A DNA stretch of 33,553 bases from NCBI GenBank assembly GCA_028278345.1, contig JANQEL010000140.1:1-33553 (forward strand). The letters are read 5' to 3'. The notes beneath the pieces were generated by a model. It saw only the letters and a program-made list of their open reading frames with translations. It was not told the DNA's origin and searched no databases. The position numbers and the translations under genes were made by a program. Positions 24,235-31,757 of this stretch are shown here, in pieces (position 1 is the stretch's first letter; each line of letters opens with the position of its first letter). Source of the DNA: Myxococcota bacterium (GTDB lineage: Bacteria > Myxococcota_A > UBA9160 > UBA4427).

Positions 24235-25076
24235 GCGCCTCGCGATCGCAGCTCGGCGATGGGGCCGACTGGGGAGGGACGCCTGCGTTCCGTCGCTTCG
24301 CCGGGGTTGGGGTGCTCCGAACCCCCTCCGCCCGAAGCCGCGAGTTCCCTGGCCACCGCCCGAAACACCTTCGGGTTCATCGCGAAGCCGACATGGGACG
24401 AATCGATCTCGATGCACTCGACGGTCGGATGCGGAGCGGGCTTGGCGATGTCCGTCGAGACGATTCCGTCGCGTTCGCTGTAGAAGACCCGAACGGGAAC
24501 CTCGTGATCATCGACCGCCGCCATGTCGTTCCAGGCGGCGAAGTTCTGCTCTTCGATCGGCTGCGTTCCGCCGTTCAACCATCGGAGCAAACCGAAGAGT
24601 GGCGTGCCGCGGGGGTCGCCATAAGGTGAACCCAGGGTGATGACCATACGCGTCAGATCGGGCACGCGGTTCGCGGCATCGAAAGCATAGAGCCCCCCCA
24701 TGCTCCAACCGATGAGGCTCACGCGCTCACCGCGACTCGCTTCGATCTCTGCGATGCGCGCCACGACGCCCTCGACCATTTCAGCGCGGAAGGCCGCTGC
24801 GTCGTCCATGCTCTGAATGCGGTTGGAGCGCCCTTCGAAGTTCCGCCCCAGGCGCAGCGAATGGACGCGGTATCCGAGACGACGCAGAAAGAAGCGCAGG
24901 GTCGCCATCGCTGCGTCATCGGCTCCATAGCCCGGTACCGTCAGCACGGGATGCCCATCGCTGGCGTGCGATTCGGCCAACAGGGATCTCATACCCAGCA
25001 GCAAACGCGCGGTTTCGTTGCCGGAGCGAGCGAACTCGCTCGCCGTGAGTGAGAGTGCCGGCGGTTTCGGGTTCAT
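24231..25076 (-). CDS. lipase-like alpha/beta hydrolase
   Basis: A 281-residue alpha/beta hydrolase. The first strand and oxyanion loop read [11 protein letters not shown] (44-54), the nucleophile elbow GWSMGG is at 123-128 (Ser125), the acid is probably the Asp of YSERDGIV and the base the His of DSSHVGF. The pattern of PGYGADD followed by a GWSMGG elbow and GSPYGDP resembles EstA/PGAP1-type triacylglycerol lipases. No signal peptide is visible, so it is probably cytoplasmic; with a WS/DGAT gene 13 kb away, storage-lipid turnover is a conceivable role but speculative. The C-terminal 45 residues are Pro/Gly/Arg-rich and likely disordered. The stop codon shares CTAG with the lyase stop. Confidence 0.85.
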   Translation of the reverse strand: MNPKPPALSLTASEFARSGNETARLLLGMRSLLAESHASDGHPVLTVPGYGADDAAMATLRFFLRRLGYRVHSLRLGRNFEGRSNRIQSMDDAAAFRAEMVEGVVARIAEIEASRGERVSLIGWSMGGLYAFDAANRVPDLTRMVITLGSPYGDPRGTPLFGLLRWLNGGTQPIEEQNFAAWNDMAAVDDHEVPVRVFYSERDGIVSTDIAKPAPHPTVECIEIDSSHVGFAMNPKVFRAVARELAASGGGGSEHPNPGEATERRRPSPVGPIAELRSRGA

Positions 25077-25218
25077 CTCTTCGAATTCCTCTTGAACGGG
25101 ACGATCTCGGGCGCGGTGGGGATGGTTTCACTGGATGTTCCGACCGTCCCACGGAGCGCTCGTCCGCCGCAAGAGTGTTGCCCGATATCGTCTCCCCGTC
25201 TTCGCTGTCCAGGACACC

Positions 25219-25641
25219 CTATTGGTCGCGATCCGGGCCGTTCTGCTTCAGGTACTCGATCATCTGCGGCGCGATGACCTCTCGGAGCTTCTCGAGGGCG
25301 TTCATCGGGCGGATCATCACGTCGAGGTTCCGCAATCGGCCCTCGTCGTCGAGGGTGACGAGATCGACCCCCTGCAGGTTCAAGCCGCCGACGTGGCCGT
25401 GGAACTCGAGGGCGATCTCGCGGGCATCCCCCGCGGCGGCGTGCCACTCGCGGTGATACGTGAAGTCTTCGATCGTGTGGATGATCAGGCCGAGCAGGAA
25501 GTGAACGACGGGTCGACCCGAGAGTTTGTCCCAATACGGCGGCGCGCCCATCGTGACGTCTTCTGCAAGGATCTTCGCGAGCGCCTCGAGGTCGCGATTG
25601 GCGACCAGGCGGTGCCATTCTTTCAGGAACGCTTCGGTCAT
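25219..25641 (-). CDS. SnoaL/NTF2-like fold protein
   Basis: A 140-residue protein with the hallmarks of the SnoaL-like NTF2 fold: an N-terminal helix EAFLKEWHRLVANRDLEALAKILAEDVTM followed by GAPPYW, then RPVVHFLLGLIIHTIEDFTYHREWH and later strands (EIALEFHGHVGG, GVDLVTLDDEGRLRNLDVMIRP). Such proteins are small isomerases, cyclases or dehydratases, or have no known activity. Asp/His residues are present in the cavity region, but a catalytic pair cannot be fixed. I chose the ATG at 25641 because GGGAGAGG lies 8 nt before it. It is divergent from the exported 701-aa protein and lies 142 nt upstream of the lipase-like gene on the same strand. Confidence 0.82.
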   Translation of the reverse strand: MTEAFLKEWHRLVANRDLEALAKILAEDVTMGAPPYWDKLSGRPVVHFLLGLIIHTIEDFTYHREWHAAAGDAREIALEFHGHVGGLNLQGVDLVTLDDEGRLRNLDVMIRPMNALEKLREVIAPQMIEYLKQNGPDRDQ

Positions 25642-25914
25642 GGGGAACACCTCTCCCGAACTGCGGTGTTGGGAACGTTCACAACCCCTCCGTGAATTGC
25701 GCGCGTGTTGCACATCGCCCCGTGCGCGTGGGGCGAATCGGGGAGAGCTTCGCCCGGATTCCGGGGGGAAGCCAACTCAAGAGAAACCCCGGGGCGGTCG
25801 AAGACCTGCGTGTTGAATTCGTAAGCGCTGCGGACCGGCCCCCCCGTTCGATTCGCCTGGCGCGGTGAGGTTGGAACGCTGAGGGGTGGGCCCGTGGCGC
25901 ATGGGAGCCTCGCC

Positions 25915-28020
25915 ATGTCGTTCCACACACGTTGCCCATCGCTTTCGAGGCGACTGATCACCTCTGCGTTGTGCGGCGCCATCATCGTCAAGGTGTTCGC
26001 CATCCCGGCCTCCGCCGAGACGCAGCCCGAGGCCTGGGGCGACTACCTCGACTACGCCTACGTCTATACCGCGGCGGATCCGGGCCCATTGTCCGAACGA
26101 CTCGCCGAGTACACGCAGGAAACGGGGATCGATCTCGACACCTACATCGAGAACTTCCTGAGCGATCCCCTCGAGCCCGACGCGCCGGTCGATGAGACGA
26201 CGCTGCGGCGCACGGCGATCGCGCACCTGCTCCAGTACCTCGCGTCGCGCGACCCCGCGTTGATAGATCGTGCAGCGCAGGCCGCTACCCAGCTTTCGAC
26301 GATGAGTGACTCCTACGAGAGCCGCTACTGGCACCACTACATCTCGGCCCATCACGCGATGGAGCGGGGCAACTCCACCGAGTTCGTGAACGCGACCCTC
26401 GATCTCTGGCTCGACGTCGTGGTTCCCCTCGAAACGCCCTTCGACACCCTCGAGGCGCTTTCCCTCTCGCAGTCGCCGACCACGGGTTTCGTCTCCGCCC
26501 TGCCCTACGTCTTCGAGAACGTCACGCGCATGGTGCTCTTGCGCAGCCAGGAGATGGGACTCGCCTCGAACCTCGATCCCCTCGCCTCCCTCGTGCGGCT
26601 GCTGCATCACAACCGGGTCGGCATGAACCCCGAGGTGATCCCGCCGGCGGCTTCGGCCCGCAACTACCTCGATCGCATCGTGTCGCGCCTCGACGGCCCC
26701 GAGAGCGATGCAGGCGGGCTCACCTTTACGCTCCAGCTCTTCGAAGCCGGCAAGTACCACGACCAGGCGCGCGGGCTCCTCGCGCAGCAGGGATTCAGTG
26801 ACGAGTCGCTCAAGGCGATCGACGTCACGAGCGGCGCCTATCAGCGCACGTGGGATGCGGCGAAGACGGCCCAGGGTCGCGCCGCCGTGATGAGCCGCAT
26901 GCTTCGCCTGATCGGCGAGACCTACGCGGCCAAGCAGCGCCTCGGCCTCGACCCCTACATCGAGATGCCCTTCGATCTCGAAGACGCCATCGCGACCTAC
27001 GACGAACTCTACGCCGCCCGCAACGGCAATGACTTCAAGAAGGTCGGCTTCTCGCGCGTCGGTCGTTCGGCGTATCTCCAGACCCTGCGCGGCCTGTGGG
27101 AAGAGATCCAGGAAGCCTCGCTCAATGCCGCCGACTACTACCTGGCGCGCAGCCTCGCCGCGACGGAGAACAGCGACGAGTTCGTTCGCAGCGCGGCCGA
27201 AACCTATACCCGCTACCTCGTCTTCTTCGAGCGCCACACGGCACAGGAAGAAACCGCCTACGTACCCGACTCGGCCTACTTCGCCGCCTACGAAGCGGCG
27301 AAGGGCTACGGCGACGCGTTCCTCAACTTTGCATCGCGCGGGGCGACGACGTCGGAGCTCGAAGTCGTGGCCGAGCGGTACCTCGACGCGATGTCGGCCT
27401 TCCCTTTCGATCCGCAGCTCTGGCCCGGACTCGCGACGTCCCTCGAACGACTCGGTCGCGCGGGCGAGTACATCGGCATGGCCCGCCCGATCGCCGACAC
27501 GGTCGCGCGCTCACGCCATATCGATTCGTGGATCGAGAACGGCAAGCCCTCCGCGCGCGAGATCGACACCCTGCGCGCGGCTCTCTCGGACGATCTCGTG
27601 CTGATGTACCTGGGCTTCGCCCAGGCGTCGGGAGACGAGGACCTCGACTCGAGCCTCGCCGCCTTGCGCAGCGAACGCGACGACGCGAAGGAAAAGCTGG
27701 CCTGGTTGATGGGCAAGGCGAAGAGCCACGACGGCCCGCGCGTGAAGATGCCCCCCGCCTCGGCGGACGAAGGTGCGGCCAGTGACGTGCGCAAGGCCCC
27801 GATCAACATGACCCGCGAGATCGCGCGCACCAAGATGCTGCTCGACAAGCTCGAACGGAAGGAGCGCGCCCGCTCGAAGGCGTTGCCCCTCTATCGCGAC
27901 GCCCTCGCCTCGCGCGACATGATCGAGCAGCTCCGCACCCAACGCGACCACGCCGTCCATACGCTGCTGCGCCGCATGTATCACGAGTCGCGCGCGAAGA
28001 CTTCGGAGATCTCCTCATGA
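25915..28020 (+). CDS. exported protein of unknown function (701 aa)
   Basis: Not recognised. The N-terminus is a Sec signal peptide: charged start, hydrophobic LITSALCGAIIVKVFAI, and a PASA cleavage site near residue 34, so the mature part is periplasmic or outside the cell. The rest is almost all helical by composition, acidic and Tyr-rich near the front, with no enzyme motif I can name. It may be a repeat (TPR-like) scaffold. The last 130 residues are charged helices likely to form a coiled coil. GGGAG lies 7 nt before the ATG at 25915, which is better than the in-frame ATG at 25894. Its stop overlaps the start of the lipoprotein gene (ATGA at 28017-28020), so the two proteins are made together and probably work together. 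Confidence 0.85.
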   Translation: MSFHTRCPSLSRRLITSALCGAIIVKVFAIPASAETQPEAWGDYLDYAYVYTAADPGPLSERLAEYTQETGIDLDTYIENFLSDPLEPDAPVDETTLRRTAIAHLLQYLASRDPALIDRAAQAATQLSTMSDSYESRYWHHYISAHHAMERGNSTEFVNATLDLWLDVVVPLETPFDTLEALSLSQSPTTGFVSALPYVFENVTRMVLLRSQEMGLASNLDPLASLVRLLHHNRVGMNPEVIPPAASARNYLDRIVSRLDGPESDAGGLTFTLQLFEAGKYHDQARGLLAQQGFSDESLKAIDVTSGAYQRTWDAAKTAQGRAAVMSRMLRLIGETYAAKQRLGLDPYIEMPFDLEDAIATYDELYAARNGNDFKKVGFSRVGRSAYLQTLRGLWEEIQEASLNAADYYLARSLAATENSDEFVRSAAETYTRYLVFFERHTAQEETAYVPDSAYFAAYEAAKGYGDAFLNFASRGATTSELEVVAERYLDAMSAFPFDPQLWPGLATSLERLGRAGEYIGMARPIADTVARSRHIDSWIENGKPSAREIDTLRAALSDDLVLMYLGFAQASGDEDLDSSLAALRSERDDAKEKLAWLMGKAKSHDGPRVKMPPASADEGAASDVRKAPINMTREIARTKMLLDKLERKERARSKALPLYRDALASRDMIEQLRTQRDHAVHTLLRRMYHESRAKTSEISS

Positions 28021-28568
28021 ACACGACGAATCGAATCCGCCGCACCCTGCTCGGCCTGTGCACTGCGAGCGCGCTCGCAATGACGGCCTGCGCGACCGAC
28101 GACCCGCGCAAGGACTTCATCGACGAAGCCGCAGCTGCCACCGCCAACGAAGAACCCTTCGGCGGCGAAGCCCTGGCCCAGCGCAAACTCGAACTCGAGC
28201 GCGCCGTCGCCGACCTCGGCGATTTCCTCGACACGCTGACCAGCATGAAGGATCGCGGTGACGAAACCGGCATCGAAGTCTTCCGCCGCTTCATCGACCG
28301 CTACCTGATCACCCACGTGGGCCCGCTGCTCGCGCCGAAGTGGCAGAGCCACCATCCCGAGCTCATCCGCTACGACGCCAACCTGCGCTTCGTGCAGAGC
28401 GAGCTGCTACTCGAACTCCGCTACGTGAAGTGGGCCAGGGACGAGATCAAGGAGCTGCGCGTGCGCTACGCCAAGCGCGGCAACATGCTCGTCGAATACC
28501 CGGCGGGCGAGCAGAACACCCTGCGCGAGGCGCTCACGCAGCTGCGCGAGCGGGCGGCGCGGGGGTAG
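28017..28568 (+). CDS. lipoprotein of unknown function (183 aa)
   Basis: A 183-residue protein with a lipoprotein signal: basic start NRIRRTLLG, a hydrophobic core and a lipobox-like LAMTAC, with the lipidated Cys at residue 25 followed by ATDD. An Asp only three residues beyond the Cys does not give a clear inner-membrane signal, so outer-membrane sorting is plausible. The mature part is charged and helical (AQRKLELERAVADLGDFLD, later LRYVKWARDEIKELRVRYAK), with no recognisable catalytic motif. It is translationally coupled to the exported protein upstream (4-nt overlap) and converges on vapC with 11 nt between stops. A role as membrane anchor or partner of the 701-aa protein is inference. 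Confidence 0.82.
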   Translation: MNTTNRIRRTLLGLCTASALAMTACATDDPRKDFIDEAAAATANEEPFGGEALAQRKLELERAVADLGDFLDTLTSMKDRGDETGIEVFRRFIDRYLITHVGPLLAPKWQSHHPELIRYDANLRFVQSELLLELRYVKWARDEIKELRVRYAKRGNMLVEYPAGEQNTLREALTQLRERAARG

Positions 28569-28579
28569 TGCGAACCCGA

Positions 28580-28963
28580 TCAGAGGGCGAGGCGCAACCC
28601 GCCGAGTCGGACGAAGTGGCGAAAGTCGCTGTCTCGTGTGATCAGGCGCACGTCGTGATCCACACACGATTGCGTGATCAGGGCGTCAGCGAGACGAGCC
28701 CGATGTCTGCGGGCAATCATCTTCGCGCGCAAGCGTCCGGTTCTCTCCCAATAGCCATCGGTCGGCTCGAGCAGTGGTAGTTGCGTGAGAAGCGTGGCGA
28801 CCGAATCCGGAAGCCTGGCGTCGCTGAGCAGTTCGGCAAGAACCACGGGCGGAAGGCACGCCTGATGGTCGGCGAGGGCCCGATCGACCAGGATCGTGTC
28901 ATCCCCTTCGGGTTCCCGGTCGGAGAAGAACGCAACCCAGGAACTACTGTCGATCGCGATCAT
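28580..28963 (-). CDS. vapC: PIN-domain toxin VapC
   Basis: A 127-residue PIN-domain ribonuclease, the toxin of a VapBC pair. The acidic residues that bind Mg2+ are in place: Asp5 (AIDSSSW), Glu44 (LAELL), Asp93 (LADALI) and Asp111 or Asp113 (RDSDF), so it should be active. Its ATG at 28963 overlaps the antitoxin stop (ATGA), the usual coupling of these modules. VapC toxins cut tRNA or rRNA sites; the target here is unknown. It converges on the lipoprotein gene. Confidence 0.92.
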   Translation of the reverse strand: MIAIDSSSWVAFFSDREPEGDDTILVDRALADHQACLPPVVLAELLSDARLPDSVATLLTQLPLLEPTDGYWERTGRLRAKMIARRHRARLADALITQSCVDHDVRLITRDSDFRHFVRLGGLRLAL

Positions 28964-29163
28964 CGATCCTCGCGAAGCCGATCGAGATCGACGCGAAGCT
29001 TCAGCTTGCCGCGGAGCTTTCGAAGCTCGTCGTAGGCGCGACCCGCGGCCACGAGGGCGAGGCCGCGACGGACTGTTCGGGTGATTCCCTCGCCCGATGT
29101 CTCGAGAGCCTGGTCGAGGAGATCGGCCGGGACCTCGACTGTGATCTTGCGCGTTTCGGCCAT
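28960..29163 (-). CDS. vapB: VapB-type antitoxin
   Basis: A 67-residue protein with an N-terminal ribbon-helix-helix DNA-binding pattern: strand RKITVEVPADLL, helix DQALETSGEGITRTVRRGLALVAAGRAYDELRKL. The basic/hydrophobic C-terminal tail (KLKLRVDLDRLRED) is the likely toxin-neutralising part. It precedes vapC with a 4-nt overlap. A strong purine-rich GAGGTGGGGAGG lies upstream of the ATG at 29163, consistent with antitoxin being made in excess. The protein probably binds its own promoter at 29202-29224. Confidence 0.9.
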   Translation of the reverse strand: MAETRKITVEVPADLLDQALETSGEGITRTVRRGLALVAAGRAYDELRKLRGKLKLRVDLDRLREDR

Positions 29164-29201
29164 CGTCCAAGGCTAGCCCTCCCCACCTCAGATCACCAGC
29201 A

Positions 29202-29224
29202 TGAATACCAGTACTCGATATGGT
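29202..29224 (-). promoter_or_regulatory. vapBC promoter and likely autoregulatory operator
   Basis: On the minus strand TG-G-TATTCA (29210 to 29202) is an extended -10 about 40 nt before vapB. The inverted pair ACCA (29207-29210) and TGGT (29221-29224) with a 10-nt spacer overlaps it, which is where a VapB dimer would repress. The repeat arms are short, so the operator call is tentative. Confidence 0.4.
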
Positions 29225-29285
29225 GAACCGGCGTTGACGGATCTGGGTGGCGCGCAGGGTGGTCGCAATGGCCACGACGCCCCGA

Positions 29286-30860
29286 TCAGTCGCCGTGCCC
29301 GAGCATGGTGAGATGCAGGGCGTGCTCGCCCCGGCGGTCGAGCCAGAGCAGTTCGTTGAAGCGATCGTCTTCGAAGGCGGCGAGGTTGCGCGCCGCGAGG
29401 CGGATCGATTCGGCTGCGAGATAGATGCGCTGTCCGATGGCGCCGGCTTCGAACAGGAGATCCCGGTAGCGTCGGTCGCCGAGTGGTGAGCGCATGGCGT
29501 CGAGGCGAGTGGACATCACCAGACCCACGGCGGCGCTCCCCGCCATGGCCTGTCGTAGACAGGCACGCACCATGGGCGCACGCAATGCTCCTTTGCGCAC
29601 TTCGATCAAGGCGTGCGCCTTCGGATCGTAGCGATAAACACCGGCCGGTATCCCCGACACCTCGTGTACGACGACGTCGAGCACGACCCCGGGCGCACGT
29701 TCGAGGGATGGGTTGCCCTGCGCCGCCGCGAGAACGAACCCGAGTTCCGCGGTCGATAGCGGCTTCGCTTCGAACTCCCGCGCCGAACGACGGATGCGGA
29801 TCGAAGCACTCGTCGTCATCGCCCCACCCTCGCCCCGCGGAAGCGCGACCCTCGCGCCATCGATCTCGGCTTCGGATGCGCGGCTTCCCGGATCGGCAGG
29901 AATCTTCGCGCCCTGCGCGGGTACCAGTTTGGTGGCCTCGTGATAGCGCTCCGTCACGGGTCCACGGCCCGCCAGTTCACCGCGCTGTTGCAGCTCGACC
30001 CAGTCTCGACGCGTACCCGCCGTGTCCGACGACTCCGCGTTCCCCGCGCGACCGACCAGGTGCACAGCGCAGACCGCCTCGTGCCGGCCATCGAGCTCCA
30101 GCAGTTCGTTGAGCGCATCGTCGTGAAAGCGCAGCGCGCACGCCTCGACGAGGCCTCGCGAGTGGGCGGCCAGACGCAGGTTCTCGCCAATGTGCCCGCT
30201 ATCGATCAACGCGTAGCGATAGGCGCGGTTCGCGTAGCGCCACGAGTAGCGACCGAAGACGTTGCTGAGCAGCACGGCGAAGGCCGCGTCGCCCACCGCA
30301 ACCGGAACTTCGATCGCTTCGACCACCCGCTCCAGGCTCGAACCGGAGCTCAGTCTGCGCAGGGAATGGTCGCGGACCGAAAAGGAGTAGACCCCGGGCG
30401 CGAGCCCCTCCACGCGCTCGACCACCACGTACACCTCGCCCGCGTACTGCGCACCCGCCGAAGGTGCGGCACGACGTCTCACTCTGGCCGTCGCAGGGGG
30501 TGCGTCGTCGGTGATTCCGTTGCTGTCGTGTAGCAGCGTGGCGAGTTCTTCGAGGGAGAGTACTTGTGGAGCGAAGGGCTGCGGTTTCAAGGCGGCCCGA
30601 ACCACCTGGGCCAGCGAACGCCCACCCGTAGCGGGTCGTGGCAGCGCCACGACCTCCATTCCCGGGTACGGCTTGTGCGGCGGTCCAGGGCGCCGAGAAG
30701 GCCGGCGACGTCCCATGGCCCCGAAAGGCGTGTTGCGCGTTTGTTCGTGGATGCGGGGAACCGAAGCGCTCGGTGCAGCCAGGGCGCGTCGCGTGCCCGC
30801 GATCAACCAGGCGACGACGGCGCCCACCATGCGGATGAAACTTCGGCGATTCGATTCCAT
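29286..30860 (-). CDS. Tat-exported protein with two SagB-type nitroreductase domains
   Basis: A 524-residue protein. The N-terminus carries a twin-arginine signal (SNRRSFIR, then a hydrophobic stretch, cut near ALA-AP at 28), so it is exported folded, as cofactor proteins are. After a Pro/Arg-rich linker come two SagB/ThcOx-type flavin domains, about 80-272 and 350-524. Each ends with the same pattern: YRYALIDSGHIGENLRLAA (214-232) and YRDLLFEAGAIGQRIYLAA (465-483), with (D/E)D(A/R)(L/F)NELL(E/W)LD after each. Domain 1 has PSAGAQYAGEVYVVV; domain 2 is trimmed there but keeps the RRSAREF entry. SagB enzymes oxidise azolines in RiPP clusters or act as general FMN oxidoreductases. No RiPP genes are nearby. 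AGGA lies 6 nt before the ATG at 30860. Confidence 0.88.
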   Translation of the reverse strand: MESNRRSFIRMVGAVVAWLIAGTRRALAAPSASVPRIHEQTRNTPFGAMGRRRPSRRPGPPHKPYPGMEVVALPRPATGGRSLAQVVRAALKPQPFAPQVLSLEELATLLHDSNGITDDAPPATARVRRRAAPSAGAQYAGEVYVVVERVEGLAPGVYSFSVRDHSLRRLSSGSSLERVVEAIEVPVAVGDAAFAVLLSNVFGRYSWRYANRAYRYALIDSGHIGENLRLAAHSRGLVEACALRFHDDALNELLELDGRHEAVCAVHLVGRAGNAESSDTAGTRRDWVELQQRGELAGRGPVTERYHEATKLVPAQGAKIPADPGSRASEAEIDGARVALPRGEGGAMTTSASIRIRRSAREFEAKPLSTAELGFVLAAAQGNPSLERAPGVVLDVVVHEVSGIPAGVYRYDPKAHALIEVRKGALRAPMVRACLRQAMAGSAAVGLVMSTRLDAMRSPLGDRRYRDLLFEAGAIGQRIYLAAESIRLAARNLAAFEDDRFNELLWLDRRGEHALHLTMLGHGD

Positions 30861-30939
30861 TCCGTTTCCTGCCCACCCGCCCCCATCGATGCGAGGCTCG
30901 GATAACATCGCGCATCCCGGCCGAAGGATCCGGGCGCGC

Positions 30940-30948
30940 TGGTATCAA
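30940..30948 (+). promoter_or_regulatory. extended -10 for the CBS-domain gene
   Basis: TG-G-TATCAA at 30940-30948 is an extended -10 about 20 nt before the CBS-protein ATG, with GGGAG in the short leader. A TGTTATCC on the minus strand near 30899-30907 may serve the divergent flavoprotein gene. The 108-nt gap therefore probably holds both promoters. Confidence 0.4.
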
Positions 30949-30968
30949 AGAATGGGAGCCCCGCAGCG

Positions 30969-31382
30969 ATGAAAGTCAGCGAGTACATGAGCACCAACGT
31001 GGTGACCGCCAACCTCAGGGATGGCCTGCGCCAGACCTTCTACCGGATGCGCGAACGCGACATCCGGCACATGCCCGTCCTCGGCGACGACGAGCGCCTG
31101 GTCGGCATCATCAGCGACCGCGATCTGCGCCACCCCGACTGGGTCGACGACGAAGAGAACTGCGCCCACTACTACCTGCTCGACAACGCCCACAAGGTCG
31201 AGAGCACGATGTCGAAGGGGCCCGCCACCGTCGCCCCGGACGACAACCTGCAGCGCGCCGTCGAACTCGTGCTCGACCACAAGTACGGCGCCGTCCCCGT
31301 CGTCGACGCCGACCAGAAGCTGGTCGGCATCATCTCGGCGATCGATCTGCTTCGCGCCTTCCACGACATCGACAAGGGCTGA
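30969..31382 (+). CDS. tandem CBS-domain protein
   Basis: A 137-residue protein made of two CBS domains: the first ends with RHMPVLGDDERLVGIISDRDLRH and the second with GAVPVVDADQKLVGIISAIDLLRAF. Each has the usual hydrophobic-Pro-Val-hydrophobic turn followed by GIIS-x-x-DL. Such Bateman modules bind adenine nucleotides or S-adenosyl compounds and act as stand-alone energy sensors or regulators. The ATG at 30969 begins near MKVSEYMSTNVVTA, a standard start. It is divergent from the Tat flavoprotein, with a shared 108-nt gap. TTCGGCCGAA, a 10-bp palindrome (31383-31392), follows directly after the stop. Confidence 0.9.
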   Translation: MKVSEYMSTNVVTANLRDGLRQTFYRMRERDIRHMPVLGDDERLVGIISDRDLRHPDWVDDEENCAHYYLLDNAHKVESTMSKGPATVAPDDNLQRAVELVLDHKYGAVPVVDADQKLVGIISAIDLLRAFHDIDKG

Positions 31383-31409
31383 TTCGGCCGAACAGGGCAC
31401 CCGAGCCGC

Positions 31410-31718
31410 TCAGATGATGATTCGAAGTGCTCCGCCGATCAGCTTGAACGGGACCGCCAGAACCTGACCGATTCCCCAGAACGTACAGGTCAGAATCCCG
31501 TGACACACCGGGCCGTCGTCCTCTTCGGTTTCGCCCACACCCTCTTCGCCGTCGACTGGCGGACACCTGGGACAAGGCGGGCATGCATCGGCGTCGCTCT
31601 GCCGTTCGACGGCCGCGGAGTCCGGTTCCGACGCATGCGTGCCCCCTCCCACCGGTAGTGCAAGGAGCACGAGCGCGAAAAAGAGCGCGATCACCCGAAT
31701 CGAATGTCGCCGATGCAT
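31410..31718 (-). CDS. small exported Cys/Pro-rich protein, unknown
   Basis: Not recognised. A 102-residue product. Residues 1-29 look like a signal peptide (MHRRHSIRV, then IALFFALVLLALPVGGG with THAS). After an acidic stretch comes the motif CPPCPRCPP at about 46-54, another acidic stretch, and a C-terminal half VCHGILTCTFWGIGQVLAVP with a hydrophobic tail that may lie in or on a membrane. The five cysteines (three in the Pro-rich motif) could bind metal or form disulfides. It sits 27 nt from the convergent CBS gene and 39 nt upstream of the GPH transporter stop, so context says little. The coding call rests on signal peptide plus regular composition. Confidence 0.6.
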   Translation of the reverse strand: MHRRHSIRVIALFFALVLLALPVGGGTHASEPDSAAVERQSDADACPPCPRCPPVDGEEGVGETEEDDGPVCHGILTCTFWGIGQVLAVPFKLIGGALRIII

Positions 31719-31757
31719 GCGCGAAGGCTACTCGACTCCGTTACCCCGTGCCCGCGT

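Noticed and set aside
25642..25914. Small genes in the gap between the SnoaL-like gene and the 701-aa gene
   Set aside because: The short frames there lack ribosome-binding sites and family-like sequence; the gap most likely holds the two divergent promoters, though I could not pick convincing hexamers.
29286..31718. A RiPP (thiazole/oxazole) gene cluster around the SagB-type protein
   Set aside because: No YcaO cyclodehydratase, no transporter of the right kind and no convincing precursor peptide; the 102-aa Cys/Pro protein is itself signal-peptide bearing and lacks a Cys/Ser/Thr-rich core.
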